From NCBI RefSeq assembly GCF_026274175.1, contig NZ_JAPHNL010000285.1, forward strand, positions 1 to 37,309: a stretch of 37,309 bases of DNA, in the 5' to 3' direction. The number at the start of each line of letters is the position of its first letter. The stretch's first letter is position 1. Under the pieces are notes generated by a model. It was given only the letters and a program-made list of their open reading frames with translations, made no database searches and was not told where the DNA came from. The DNA is from Streptomyces beihaiensis. Its GTDB lineage: Bacteria; Actinomycetota; Actinomycetes; Streptomycetales; Streptomycetaceae. The position numbers were made by a program, and so were the translations under genes. Of the stretch, positions 1 to 7,233 are shown in pieces.

Positions 1-405
1 GGCCTGGAACTCGGGGGTCGCCGGGGCCGGGGTGGCCGGCTTCGGCTTCGCCGCGGGCTTCGGGCCCGGCGTCGGGCGCGGACCCGGTGCCGGGGCAGCG
101 GGCTTCTCGGCCGCGGCGGGCTTGGGGGCCGCCGGGCGCGGGGCGGCAGGCTTGGCGGCCTGCGCGGGGGACGGCTTGGGCGCCGCGGGCCTGGCCGGCG
201 CGGGGTTGCCCGGCGCGGCCTTCTTGGCGGGCTTCGCCCCGCCGTTGCCCTGCTGGAGGGCATCAGTCAACTTGCGTACAACGGGCGCCTCGATGGTCGA
301 GGACGCCGACCGTACGAATTCACCGAGTTCCTGGAGCTTGGCCATGACGACCTTGCTCTCCACACCGAACTCCTTGGCGAGTTCGTATACCCGGACCTTA
401 GCCAC
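1..405 (-). CDS. infB: Translation initiation factor IF-2, N-terminal part (runs off the window)
   Basis: IF-2 is the GTPase that places initiator fMet-tRNA on the 30S subunit and drives subunit joining. Only the first 135 codons are present; the gene continues beyond position 1. The protein starts [18 protein letters not shown], typical of the actinobacterial IF2 N-terminal subdomain, then continues [20 protein letters not shown]. From about residue 65 it becomes the long low-complexity linker of Ala, Pro, Lys and Gly seen in streptomycete IF-2; the G domain lies outside the window. I chose the GTG at 403-405 because AAGGAG lies four bases upstream on the minus strand. It is the last gene seen of the rimP-nusA-ylxR-infB series, all read leftward. 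Identification is secure from the N-terminus and the neighbours. Confidence 0.95.
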   Translation of the reverse strand, partial: MAKVRVYELAKEFGVESKVVMAKLQELGEFVRSASSTIEAPVVRKLTDALQQGNGGAKPAKKAAPGNPAPARPAAPKPSPAQAAKPAAPRPAAPKPAAAEKPAAPAPGPRPTPGPKPAAKPKPATPAPATPEFQA

Positions 406-418
406 TTCGCTCCTTTTA

Positions 419-438
419 GGTCCGGGTTACGCCGGACC
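419..438 (-). promoter_or_regulatory. Hairpin immediately upstream of the infB ribosome binding site
   Basis: GGTCCGG (419-425) and CCGGACC (432-438) form a perfect 7-bp stem with a 6-nt loop. On the minus-strand transcript it ends about four bases before the AAGGAG of infB, so it could affect ribosome access. A role is inference only. Confidence 0.4.
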
Positions 439-455
439 GTCGCTACTTCATGGGC

Positions 456-488
456 GTACTCATCGCGTACTCATCGAGTGCTCATCGC
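456..488. repeat. Three tandem 11-bp units between ylxR and infB
   Basis: Units 456-466 (GTACTCATCGC), 467-477 (GTACTCATCGA) and 478-488 (GTGCTCATCGC) differ by one base each from a common 11-mer. They lie in the untranslated leader of infB. No function is evident; slippage duplication is the simple explanation. Confidence 0.7.
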
Positions 489-523
489 AATCTCGACCTA
501 CTTCCAATCGCGAGGTACCAGGA

Positions 524-544
524 CCGCACGGCGGTTCCGTGCGG
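524..544 (-). terminator. Short GC-rich hairpin just after ylxR
   Basis: CCGCACGG (524-531) pairs perfectly with CCGTGCGG (537-544) around a 5-nt loop. It starts seven bases after the ylxR stop codon on the minus strand. There is no T-run. It may be an attenuator or RNA-processing element between ylxR and infB rather than a full terminator, because infB is normally co-transcribed with the genes upstream. Confidence 0.4.
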
Positions 545-550
545 CACGTC

Positions 551-829
551 TTACGGTGTTGCCTGCTCGACGCGGTGGCGCAGGGCCGCCGTGTCGAACG
601 GACCAGGAGCCTTGAAGGCCCTCTGGAACGCCCGGCGGCGGACCGCCAGGTCGAGACAGGCCAGGACGGGGTGCACATACGCGCCCCGGCCGGGCAGCGT
701 ACCGCGATCATCGGGGACGCATTCGCCCTCGATCACCACGATCCGCAACAGATCGCTCTTGGCCGCTCGCTCCCGGCATCCCACACAGGTTCGCTCAGGG
801 CAGGCGCGGGCATGCGTCCGGCCAGACAC
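551..829 (-). CDS. ylxR: YlxR family RNA-binding protein (DUF448)
   Basis: A 92-residue protein of the YlxR/DUF448 family, small basic proteins encoded between nusA and infB in many bacteria and thought to bind RNA or modulate RNase P or transcription. The family signature RTCVGCR is at residues 13-19, followed by the conserved PGRGAYVH segment near residue 46 and a basic C-terminal helix (RRRAFQRAF). The start is a GTG at 827-829, giving [23 protein letters not shown] sits about 11 bases upstream, rather far. Length and position are normal for the family. It probably shares the rimP-nusA transcript; nusA ends 103 bases upstream. Confidence 0.93.
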   Translation of the reverse strand: MSGRTHARACPERTCVGCRERAAKSDLLRIVVIEGECVPDDRGTLPGRGAYVHPVLACLDLAVRRRAFQRAFKAPGPFDTAALRHRVEQATP

Positions 830-932
830 GCTTAAGTCTACCTCCCCGTACCGACCTCACCCCTTTGGGGCAAGAATCGAACGGCTGTCTCTCGTCACAT
901 ACTGTCGTGGTTCAAGCGCGGGGCGCCAGGAT

Positions 933-1931
933 TTATTCCCCGGCCCCGGCCTCGGGTGTCTCGGTGTCCGGGCGGATGTCGATGCGCCAGCCGGTGAGCC
1001 GGGCCGCGAGCCGCGCGTTCTGCCCCTCCTTGCCGATGGCGAGGGAGAGCTGGTAGTCCGGCACGGTCACCCGGGCCGAACGGGCCGCCATGTCGACGAC
1101 CTCGACCTTGGAGACGCGGGCCGGGGAGAGCGCGTTGGCGACCATCTCCGCCGGGTCGTCCGACCAGTCGACGATGTCGATCTTCTCGCCGTTGAGCTCG
1201 GCCATGACGTTGCGCACACGTCCGCCCATCGGGCCGATGCACGCGCCCTTGGCGTTGAGCCCGCTCCGCGTCGAGCGCACCGCGATCTTCGTACGGTGAC
1301 CGGCCTCACGCGCGATGGCGGCGATCTCCACGCTGCCGTCGGCGATCTCCGGCACCTCCAGCGCGAAGAGCTTCTTCACCAGATTGGGGTGGGTGCGCGA
1401 CAGCGTCACGGACGGGCCGCGGACGCCCTTGGCGACCCGGACCACGTACGAGCGCAGGCGCGCGCCGTGCGGGTACTCCTCGCCCGGCACCTGCTCCTGC
1501 ACCGGCAGGATCGCCTCGAGCTTGCCGATGTCGACCAGGACGTTCTTCGGGTCGCGGCCCTGCTGGACCACACCGGTGACGATGTCGCCCTCCCGGCCCG
1601 CGTACTCGCCGAGCGTCGCGTCGTCCTCGGCGTCGCGCAGGCGCTGCAGGATGACCTGCCGGGCGGTGGTGGCGGCGATGCGGCCGAAGTCGGACGGGGT
1701 GTCGTCGAACTCGCGCGGCTCCTGGCCCTCTTCCAGGTCGGCCGCGTCCTCCTTCGCCCAGACCGTCACGTGGCCGCTGTCGCGGTCGAGCTGCACGCGC
1801 GCGTGGCGGCGGCTTCCCTCGGTGCGGTGGTAGGCGATGAGGAGGGCCGACTCGATCGCCTCGACCAGCAGATCGAAGGAGATCTCCTTCTCCCGGACCA
1901 GACCCCGCAGGGCGCTCATGTCGATGTCCAC
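933..1931 (-). CDS. nusA: Transcription termination/antitermination factor NusA
   Basis: NusA binds RNA polymerase and nascent RNA and modulates pausing, Rho-independent termination and antitermination. The 332-residue protein begins [20 protein letters not shown], the RNAP-binding N-terminal domain (about 1-130). An S1 domain follows (about 130-200, [10 protein letters not shown]...[14 protein letters not shown]). Two KH domains come next (about 205-320) with [11 protein letters not shown] and the second-KH motif [23 protein letters not shown]. It lacks the acidic repeats found at the C-terminus of E. coli NusA, as is usual in actinobacteria. The GTG start (1929-1931) is supported by GGAGG seven bases upstream. 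It follows rimP by 36 bases on the same strand. Confidence 0.97.
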   Translation of the reverse strand: MDIDMSALRGLVREKEISFDLLVEAIESALLIAYHRTEGSRRHARVQLDRDSGHVTVWAKEDAADLEEGQEPREFDDTPSDFGRIAATTARQVILQRLRDAEDDATLGEYAGREGDIVTGVVQQGRDPKNVLVDIGKLEAILPVQEQVPGEEYPHGARLRSYVVRVAKGVRGPSVTLSRTHPNLVKKLFALEVPEIADGSVEIAAIAREAGHRTKIAVRSTRSGLNAKGACIGPMGGRVRNVMAELNGEKIDIVDWSDDPAEMVANALSPARVSKVEVVDMAARSARVTVPDYQLSLAIGKEGQNARLAARLTGWRIDIRPDTETPEAGAGE

Positions 1932-1967
1932 GGCTACGCCTCCTCTTCTCTGTTCAGCATGTCTTTG

Positions 1968-2462
1968 TTATGCGTCGTCGTCAGTGGGCTTGCGGTTGAA
2001 CTCGACCTGGACGCGCGCCTTGGCGATGTCCGCGAAGCCGAGTCTGCGGGCGGTGGGCTTGCGGCCCTTGACGCCCGGAACCTCGAGGTCGATGCCGTCG
2101 TCGTCGGCCTTGAGGATGCGCGCGACGAGCTCGCCGCCCTCGGCGAGCTGGAACTTGACGAGGCGTCCCGTGGCACGGACGTAGTGCCGGTGCTCGGTCA
2201 GGGGGCGCTCGGCGCCGGGGGTGCCGACCTCCAGCTCGTACTCCCCCTCGCCCATCGCGTCCGTCTCGTCGAGCTTCGCCGAGAGCGCGCGGCTCACATC
2301 GGCGACCTTGTCGAGATCGGCTCCCTGCTCGGAGTCGACGACCACACGCAGCACGCGCTTGCGTCCGACGGAGGCCACTTCGACCTCTACCAGTTCGAGT
2401 CCCTGCGAGCTGACGAGCGGCTCCAGTAGTTCTCGCAGCCTCTCGTGCTGGGTGGTGCTCAT
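1968..2462 (-). CDS. rimP: Ribosome maturation factor RimP
   Basis: RimP assists maturation of the 30S subunit. The 164-residue protein has the family's N-terminal alpha/beta domain (RLRELLEPLVSSQGLELVEVEVASVG, then VLRVVVDSEQGADLDKVADVSRALS) and the signature ELEVGTPGAERPLTEHRHYVRATGRLVKF. An SH3-like C-terminal domain follows and ends in an acidic DDDA. The ATG at 2460-2462 has GAGGAG about eight bases upstream. It is the first gene of the minus-strand rimP-nusA-ylxR-infB group; its promoter should lie in 2463-2700, where I found no convincing -35/-10 pair. Confidence 0.95.
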   Translation of the reverse strand: MSTTQHERLRELLEPLVSSQGLELVEVEVASVGRKRVLRVVVDSEQGADLDKVADVSRALSAKLDETDAMGEGEYELEVGTPGAERPLTEHRHYVRATGRLVKFQLAEGGELVARILKADDDGIDLEVPGVKGRKPTARRLGFADIAKARVQVEFNRKPTDDDA

Positions 2463-2700
2463 CCGGGTGACTCCTCGGCCGCGTGTGCTGTTGTCGTGGC
2501 TTGCGTTCTGTGCGCGTCGGGTCAAAGCGTATCCGGTCCAGGGGGGTGTTGCCGTCCACCGGGCGCGGCGCGAAGGTACGGTGATCACCGGCCGCTGCCT
2601 CCCGGCGGCACCGAAACCTTTCTGAGCCCGCCCGTAGTCCCCCTTGCTTCGCCTCGCTTCGCCTCTCGCCCCCCGTACGTCTCCCGCCGAGGACGTTCCC
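2463..2700. other. Divergent intergenic region between rimP and the lipoprotein gene
   Basis: About 238 bases separate two divergent starts and must hold promoters for the rimP group (minus) and the lipoprotein group (plus). I see no clear consensus promoter for either. A perfect 10-bp tandem duplication (GCTTCGCCTC twice) lies at about 2646-2665, just upstream of the plus-strand gene. Confidence 0.4.
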
Positions 2701-3240
2701 GTGCCCCTCACCCCTCAGCCGCCGCGGCCCCGCCGACGGCCGCGCCGTAGAACCGTGCTCGCCTCGATGGCCGGGGCGGCCCTGCTGACGGGCTGCTCCG
2801 ACGACGGCCGGGGCTCGGGCGGGCAGAGCGGGCCGGGGGCCGCCGGGCTGGAGCAGCGGCTGCGCGCCCGGGAGGCGCGGCGGAGCGCGGATCTGCTCGG
2901 CCAGTACGACCAGGCGCTGGCGGCCCGTCCGTCGCTCGCGGACCGGATCGGCCCGCTGCGGGACGAGGTCGAGCGGCACGTACGGGCCTTCGGCGGGGCG
3001 AGCACGCCGACCGCTTCGGTGGCGTCGGCCTCGCCGGGCACGGCGCCGGTCGCCGAGAAGGACGTGCTCAGGGCGCTGGCCGCGGCGGAGCGGGAGATGT
3101 CGGACCAGCGGATGACGGCCTTGGCCGAGCCCGGCACGCCGGGCGAGCTGGCGCGGCTGATCGCGTCGGTGGCGGCGTGCGGGGCGGGTCACGCGTACCT
3201 GCTGGGCGAGGGCCGCGGCGGAGAGGGGCACGGGGCGTGA
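2701..3240 (+). CDS. Probable Tat-exported lipoprotein of unknown function
   Basis: A 179-residue secreted protein. The N-terminus carries an arginine-rich region ending RRRTVLASMAGAALLTGC, combining a twin-arginine-like motif (Arg16-Arg17) with a lipobox (LLTGC, lipidated Cys32). It should therefore be exported by Tat and anchored to the outer face of the membrane. The mature part is Ala/Gly/Arg-rich and mostly helical (EQRLRAREARRSADLLGQYDQAL and similar), with no catalytic motif I recognise. I chose the GTG at 2701 because GAGGAC lies just upstream and it places the arginine motif near the N-terminus; an in-frame TTG at 2644 is possible. Its stop overlaps the start of the ferritin-like gene (GTGA), so the two are translationally coupled and may act together. 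Confidence 0.75.
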   Translation: MPLTPQPPRPRRRPRRRTVLASMAGAALLTGCSDDGRGSGGQSGPGAAGLEQRLRAREARRSADLLGQYDQALAARPSLADRIGPLRDEVERHVRAFGGASTPTASVASASPGTAPVAEKDVLRALAAAEREMSDQRMTALAEPGTPGELARLIASVAACGAGHAYLLGEGRGGEGHGA

Positions 3241-3719
3241 GCGAGGACAAGGTGCTGGCGGCGGCGCAGGCCGCGCTGCGGGCCGAGCACGCGGCGGTGT
3301 ACGGGTACGGGGTGGTCGGCGGCCGGGTCCGCCAGAGCAGGCGCGGTGAGGCGAAGGCCGCGTACGACGCGCACCGCGCGCGCCGTGACGCGCTCAGCCG
3401 CACAGTCCGGGACCTGGGCGGCACGCCCGCTCCGTCGGCGGGCGCCTACGCGCTGCCGTTCCCGGTGCCGGACTCGGCGGCAGCGGCGCGGCTCGCGGCC
3501 GACATCGAGGACAAGGTGGCCGGGGCGTACTCGGATCTCGTACGGGCCGCGACCGGTGAGCGTCGGCGCGGGGCGGCCGACGCGCTGCGGGAGGCCGCGG
3601 TCCGCGCGGTGCGGTGGCGTGGCGGGAGCGTAGCCTTCCCTGGGCTCGCCGAACGGGCCGCGGTGCCCACGACGCCTTCGGGCTCCGCGCCGACCTCCGC
3701 GGCGGGCCCCCGCACGTAG
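3237..3719 (+). CDS. Ferritin-like domain protein (DUF4439-like)
   Basis: A 160-residue, mostly helical protein. It starts VSEDKVLAAAQAALRAEHAAVYGYGVVGGRV, the four-helix ferritin-like fold seen in the DUF4439 family, with a conserved Glu17-His18 and tyrosines on the first helix. A second helix pair carries AYDAHRARRDAL and ADIEDKVAGAYSDLVRAA. I do not see a full EXXH pair on both helix pairs as in true ferritins, so iron oxidation is unproven. The GTG start at 3237 overlaps the lipoprotein stop. The C-terminus is a low-complexity Pro/Thr/Ser/Ala tail. Function is unknown; the coupled partner suggests an envelope-related role. Confidence 0.75.
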   Translation: MSEDKVLAAAQAALRAEHAAVYGYGVVGGRVRQSRRGEAKAAYDAHRARRDALSRTVRDLGGTPAPSAGAYALPFPVPDSAAAARLAADIEDKVAGAYSDLVRAATGERRRGAADALREAAVRAVRWRGGSVAFPGLAERAAVPTTPSGSAPTSAAGPRT

Positions 3720-3746
3720 CAGTCTTTCGAAGGGAATCACTCGCGC

Positions 3747-4649
3747 ATGGGTTTCGAACCGCCTCCGCGCCTTGCGAACGCGCTCGGCGAGGTGCGCGAC
3801 GAGGGGGCGTCGGCGTGGCTCGACCGCCTGGGCGCCGAGCTGGACGAGGCCGCGGCGCGGCGCGGGGTGAGCGTCGAGCGGGTGCATCTGCCCGGCGGGC
3901 GCAGCAGCCTGGTCGCGCATGTCCGCAGGCCCGACGGTTCGCCCGCGGTTCTGAAGCTGGCGCCTGCGCGGTTCCGTCCGGAGGCTGAGCGGGCGGCGCT
4001 CGCGCACTGGGACGGGCTGGGCGCGGTGCGCCTTCTGGACCCCGGTGTGGAGGACGGGGCACTGCTGCTGGAGCGGCTGCACCCCGAGGTCTCGGTCCGT
4101 ACGCTGCCGGAGGCCAAGGCGCTCCTGGAGGCGGCGGGCACGCTGCGCAGGCTCTGGGTGGACCCGCCCGAGGGCCGCAACTGCGAGACGGTGCCCGAGC
4201 GCACCGGGCGCCAGGCGGCGTCGATGCGCGCGACGGCGAAGGCCCTCCCCGATGTCGCGCCGCTCGTGGACGCGGCGGTGAGGGCGCGTGCGGAGCTGGT
4301 GGCGGCGCCGCCCGAACTCAAGCTGCTGCACGGCACGTTCCGGCAGAGCAAGGTGTTGCAGGGCGAGCGGATGCCGTGGCTGGCGGTCGGCCCCGACCCG
4401 GTGGTGGGCGAGTGTGCCTTCGACCTGGCGCGGCTGGTGCGTGACCGCGTGGAGGACCTGATCGGCTCCCCGTCGGGTCCCTCGATCACCCGCCGCCGGG
4501 TCAAGCGCCTGGCGGAATCCCTGGACGTGGACCGGGACCGGCTGCGCGGCTGGACGCTGTTCCGGGCCGTGGAGTCGGGGGCGCGGGCGTTGCGAGTGGG
4601 CCGTGTCCGGGACGGCGAGAACCTGCTGGAGTTCGCGGGCTGGCTGTAG
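3747..4649 (+). CDS. Aminoglycoside phosphotransferase-fold protein, probable pseudokinase
   Basis: A 300-residue protein of the streptomycin 6-kinase/aminoglycoside phosphotransferase family. The N-lobe has AVLKL with the expected ATP-contacting Lys70, and the C-lobe ends with family-like AFDLARLVRDRVEDL. The catalytic core is altered. Where the family has HGDLHxxNVL, this protein has HGTFRQSKVL (residues 195-204), losing the catalytic Asp and the metal-binding Asn. Where the family has DPKP, it has GPDP (215-218), losing the second metal ligand. It is therefore unlikely to phosphorylate antibiotics. The ATG at 3747 has GAAGGGAA upstream. It is probably co-oriented with the lipoprotein pair and ends convergently with hypE. 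Confidence 0.8.
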   Translation: MGFEPPPRLANALGEVRDEGASAWLDRLGAELDEAAARRGVSVERVHLPGGRSSLVAHVRRPDGSPAVLKLAPARFRPEAERAALAHWDGLGAVRLLDPGVEDGALLLERLHPEVSVRTLPEAKALLEAAGTLRRLWVDPPEGRNCETVPERTGRQAASMRATAKALPDVAPLVDAAVRARAELVAAPPELKLLHGTFRQSKVLQGERMPWLAVGPDPVVGECAFDLARLVRDRVEDLIGSPSGPSITRRRVKRLAESLDVDRDRLRGWTLFRAVESGARALRVGRVRDGENLLEFAGWL

Positions 4650-4665
4650 CGACTGAGCCGAGCCC

Positions 4666-4696
4666 GGCGGCGGGCCGGCCGGAGCGGCCCGCCGCC
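4666..4696. terminator. Bidirectional terminator between the APH-like gene and hypE
   Basis: GGCGGCGGGCC (4666-4676) and GGCCCGCCGCC (4686-4696) form a perfect 11-bp stem with a 9-nt loop, between the stops of two convergent genes. It has no U-tract, as is common in Streptomyces. It would end the 13-kb hydrogenase transcript as well as the plus-strand transcript. Confidence 0.75.
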
Positions 4697-4709
4697 CGGC
4701 GGGGACCGG

Positions 4710-5807
4710 TCAGCAGATACGCGGCAGCTGCTCGCCCAGGGGCAGGTCCACCACCCGGGTGCCGCCGAGGCCGGTGCGGGCCACGACCATGCCCGCGTGG
4801 TCGTCGACGCACTCGCCGATCACCGTGGCCGCGCGGCCCAGCGGGTGCGCGCGCATCGCGGCGAGGACCGCGTCGGCGTCCTGGGGGCGTACGAAGGCGA
4901 CGAGCTTGCCCTCGTTGGCGACGTACATCGGGTCCAGGCCCAACACGGCGCAGGCGTTGGCCACTTCGTCCGGCACGGGCACCGCGCGCTCCTGGACGAC
5001 GACGCCGACGGAGGCCGCGGTGGCGATCTCGTTCAGTGCGGCGGCCAGCCCGCCGCGCGTCGGGTCCCGCAGTACGTGGATGTCGGGGGCGGCGTCCAGC
5101 ATGCTCTCGACGAGGCCGCCCAGCGCGGCGCAGTCGCTGCGGATGTCGACGCCGAACTCCAGTCCCTCGCGCACGCTCATGATGGCCACGCCGTGTTCAC
5201 CGATGGGCCCGCTGACGATGACGACGTCGCCGGGGGTGGCGCGCTGCGGACGGATGTCGACACCGGCGGGGATCGCTCCGATGCCGGAGGTGTTGATGTA
5301 GATGCCGTCCCCGTGGCCGGCCTCCACGACCTTGGTGTCGCCGGTGACGACCTCGACCCCGGCCGTGCGTGCCGCGGCGCCCAGCGCCTCGGCGACCCGG
5401 GCGACCGTCTCGATCTCGACCCCCTCCTCCAGGATGAACCCGCAGGAGAGGTAGGCGGGGCGCGCCCCGCTCATGGCCAGGTCGTTCACCGTGCCGTTGA
5501 CGGCGAGGTCGGCGATGCTGCCGCCGGGGAAGAACAGCGGACGCACCACGAAGGAGTCCGTGGAGAAGGCCAGCCGCACGCCGCCGACGCTGAGGGCCGC
5601 GGAGTCGGCCAGGGCCGCGAGGCTCGCGCCGCCGAACGCGGGCGCGAAGACGTGGTCGACGAGTTCCGCGGAGAGGGCCCCGCCGCCGCCGTGGCCCATC
5701 ACGATCTGTTTCTGGCCTCGCAGGGGCGCGGGGCAGGTCCACCCGGAGAAGTCGGGCGGTGCGGCCGGTCCGGTGCCGCTGTCCGCGAGTTGGGTGACGT
5801 CAGCCAA
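4710..5807 (-). CDS. hypE: Hydrogenase maturation factor HypE (thiocarbamate-dehydrating, cyanide donor)
   Basis: HypE accepts a carbamoyl group from HypF on its C-terminal cysteine and dehydrates it with ATP to a thiocyanate that supplies the CN ligands of the active-site iron. The 365-residue protein ends PRIC, the diagnostic carbamoylated C-terminus (Cys365). The PurM-like ATP-binding part has [16 protein letters not shown] near residue 35, [29 protein letters not shown] and GDTKVVE. The start is inferred to be a TTG at 5805-5807 ([11 protein letters not shown]), with GGAGG nine bases upstream and an 8-base overlap with the hypD stop; no ATG or GTG fits better. Last gene of the hydrogenase operon. 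Confidence 0.95.
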   Translation of the reverse strand: MADVTQLADSGTGPAAPPDFSGWTCPAPLRGQKQIVMGHGGGGALSAELVDHVFAPAFGGASLAALADSAALSVGGVRLAFSTDSFVVRPLFFPGGSIADLAVNGTVNDLAMSGARPAYLSCGFILEEGVEIETVARVAEALGAAARTAGVEVVTGDTKVVEAGHGDGIYINTSGIGAIPAGVDIRPQRATPGDVVIVSGPIGEHGVAIMSVREGLEFGVDIRSDCAALGGLVESMLDAAPDIHVLRDPTRGGLAAALNEIATAASVGVVVQERAVPVPDEVANACAVLGLDPMYVANEGKLVAFVRPQDADAVLAAMRAHPLGRAATVIGECVDDHAGMVVARTGLGGTRVVDLPLGEQLPRIC

Positions 5808-6930
5808 CGTGGGTCGCCTCCGCTGTCGTGGGTGTGGGTGTGCCGCCGAGCCGGCGGTAGAGGTAGTAGGCGGCGCAGGCGCCCTCGCTGGACACCATGG
5901 TCGCGCCGAGCGGGGTGCGCGGGGTGCAGGTGGTGCCGAACGCCTCGCACTCGTGGGGCTTGAGCAGCCCTTGCAGGACCTCGCCGCTGCGGCACGCGGC
6001 GGGTTCCGTGGTGGTGATGGCGCCGACCTGGAAGCGGTGTTCGGCGTCGAACTCGCGGTAGCGCCCGGACAGGCGCCAGCCGCTGTCCGGGATGACGCCG
6101 ATGCCGCGCCAGGCCCGGTCGGTGACCTCGAAGACGTCGGCGAGCATGTCGCGGGCCGCCGGGTTGCCCTCGGCGCGCACGGCACGGGGGTAGGCGTTGT
6201 CGACGGTGTGTTCGCCGCGCTCCAGCTGGGTGACGGCGCGTCGTACGCCTTCGAGGATGTCGAGCGGCTCGAAACCGGTGACGACGATGGGGACGCGGTG
6301 GGTCGCGGCGAGGTCCGGGTACTCCTGCGTCCCCATGACGCTGCACACGTGCCCGGCGGCGAGGAAGGCGTCCACGCGGCACTGCGGTGACGTCATCAGG
6401 GCCTCGATGGCCGGAGGCACGCGGACGTGGGAGACCAGGAGGCTGAAGTTGCGGACGCCGAGCCGCCGCGCCTGGTACACCGCCATGGCGTTGGGGGGCG
6501 CGGTCGTCTCGAAGCCGATGCCGAAGAACACCACCTGCGCCTCGGGGTTCTCCTGGGCGATCCGCAGCGCGTCGAGCGGCGAGTAGACGACGCGGACGTC
6601 GCCTCCGGCGGCGCGCACCTGGAACAGGTCACGGTCGGTGCCCGGTACGCGCAGCATGTCGCCGAACGAGCAGAAGATCACGCCGGGTCGGGAGGCCACC
6701 TCAAGGGCCTTGTCGATCATTTCCAGGGGGGTGACGCACACCGGGCAGCCGGGGCCGTGGATGAGTTCGATCTCCTCCGGCAGCAGTTGGTCGATGCCGT
6801 GGCGGATGATCGAGTGGGTCTGGCCGCCGCAGACCTCCATCAGGGCCCACGGCCGGGTGACGGTGGCGTGGATCGTGTCGAGGAGCCGACGGGCGAGGTC
6901 GGGGTTCTGGAACTCGTCGATGTATTTCAT
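5800..6930 (-). CDS. hypD: Hydrogenase maturation factor HypD (Fe(CN)2CO assembly scaffold)
   Basis: HypD, with HypC, carries the iron on which the CN and CO ligands are built, using a [4Fe-4S] cluster and redox-active cysteines. The 376-residue protein shows the conserved motifs MEVCGGQTH (Cys34), [11 protein letters not shown] (Cys62, Cys65), [12 protein letters not shown] and [11 protein letters not shown]. The cluster-binding C-terminal part carries [25 protein letters not shown] and [10 protein letters not shown]. The ATG at 6928-6930 overlaps the hypC stop (ATGA), so HypC and HypD, which act as a complex, are translationally coupled. Length is normal for the family. Confidence 0.97.
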   Translation of the reverse strand: MKYIDEFQNPDLARRLLDTIHATVTRPWALMEVCGGQTHSIIRHGIDQLLPEEIELIHGPGCPVCVTPLEMIDKALEVASRPGVIFCSFGDMLRVPGTDRDLFQVRAAGGDVRVVYSPLDALRIAQENPEAQVVFFGIGFETTAPPNAMAVYQARRLGVRNFSLLVSHVRVPPAIEALMTSPQCRVDAFLAAGHVCSVMGTQEYPDLAATHRVPIVVTGFEPLDILEGVRRAVTQLERGEHTVDNAYPRAVRAEGNPAARDMLADVFEVTDRAWRGIGVIPDSGWRLSGRYREFDAEHRFQVGAITTTEPAACRSGEVLQGLLKPHECEAFGTTCTPRTPLGATMVSSEGACAAYYLYRRLGGTPTPTTAEATHVG

Positions 6931-7223
6931 CGTCCGGCCTCCGGGGTCGGCGTGTCGGTACGGGCCGCCTGCTCCCAGGGGTCGCCGAACTCCTCCTCCA
7001 GGAGGCCGAGGTTCTCGAAGAGGTCCAGGGTCCTGCGCGCGGACTCCTCGTCGAGGCGCTGGAGCGCGAAACCGACGTGCACGATGGCGTACTCGCCGAT
7101 CCGTAGGTCGGGCAGGTACTCCAGGCACACCTCCTTCACGACGCCGCCGAAGTCGACGGACGCCATGCGGGTGCCGTCTCTCTCCTCGATCTCAAGGACC
7201 TTGCCGGGCACCGCCAGGCACAT
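6927..7223 (-). CDS. hypC: Hydrogenase maturation chaperone HypC
   Basis: HypC partners HypD in building the Fe(CN)2CO unit and delivers it to the large-subunit precursor. The 98-residue protein begins [14 protein letters not shown] with the invariant Cys2 that binds iron. It continues with the expected beta-barrel ([43 protein letters not shown]). AGGAGG five bases before the ATG supports the start. The C-terminal extension ([18 protein letters not shown]) makes it slightly longer than E. coli HypC. It begins 10 bases after hypF ends. Confidence 0.96.
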   Translation of the reverse strand: MCLAVPGKVLEIEERDGTRMASVDFGGVVKEVCLEYLPDLRIGEYAIVHVGFALQRLDEESARRTLDLFENLGLLEEEFGDPWEQAARTDTPTPEAGR

Positions 7224-7233
7224 GTGTTCCTCC

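Noticed and set aside
450-2429. Long plus-strand open frame opposite ylxR, nusA and rimP
   Set aside because: Antisense shadow of three well-identified genes.
3747-4649. Functional aminoglycoside resistance gene
   Set aside because: The catalytic Asp and metal ligands are replaced, so resistance by phosphorylation is not supported.
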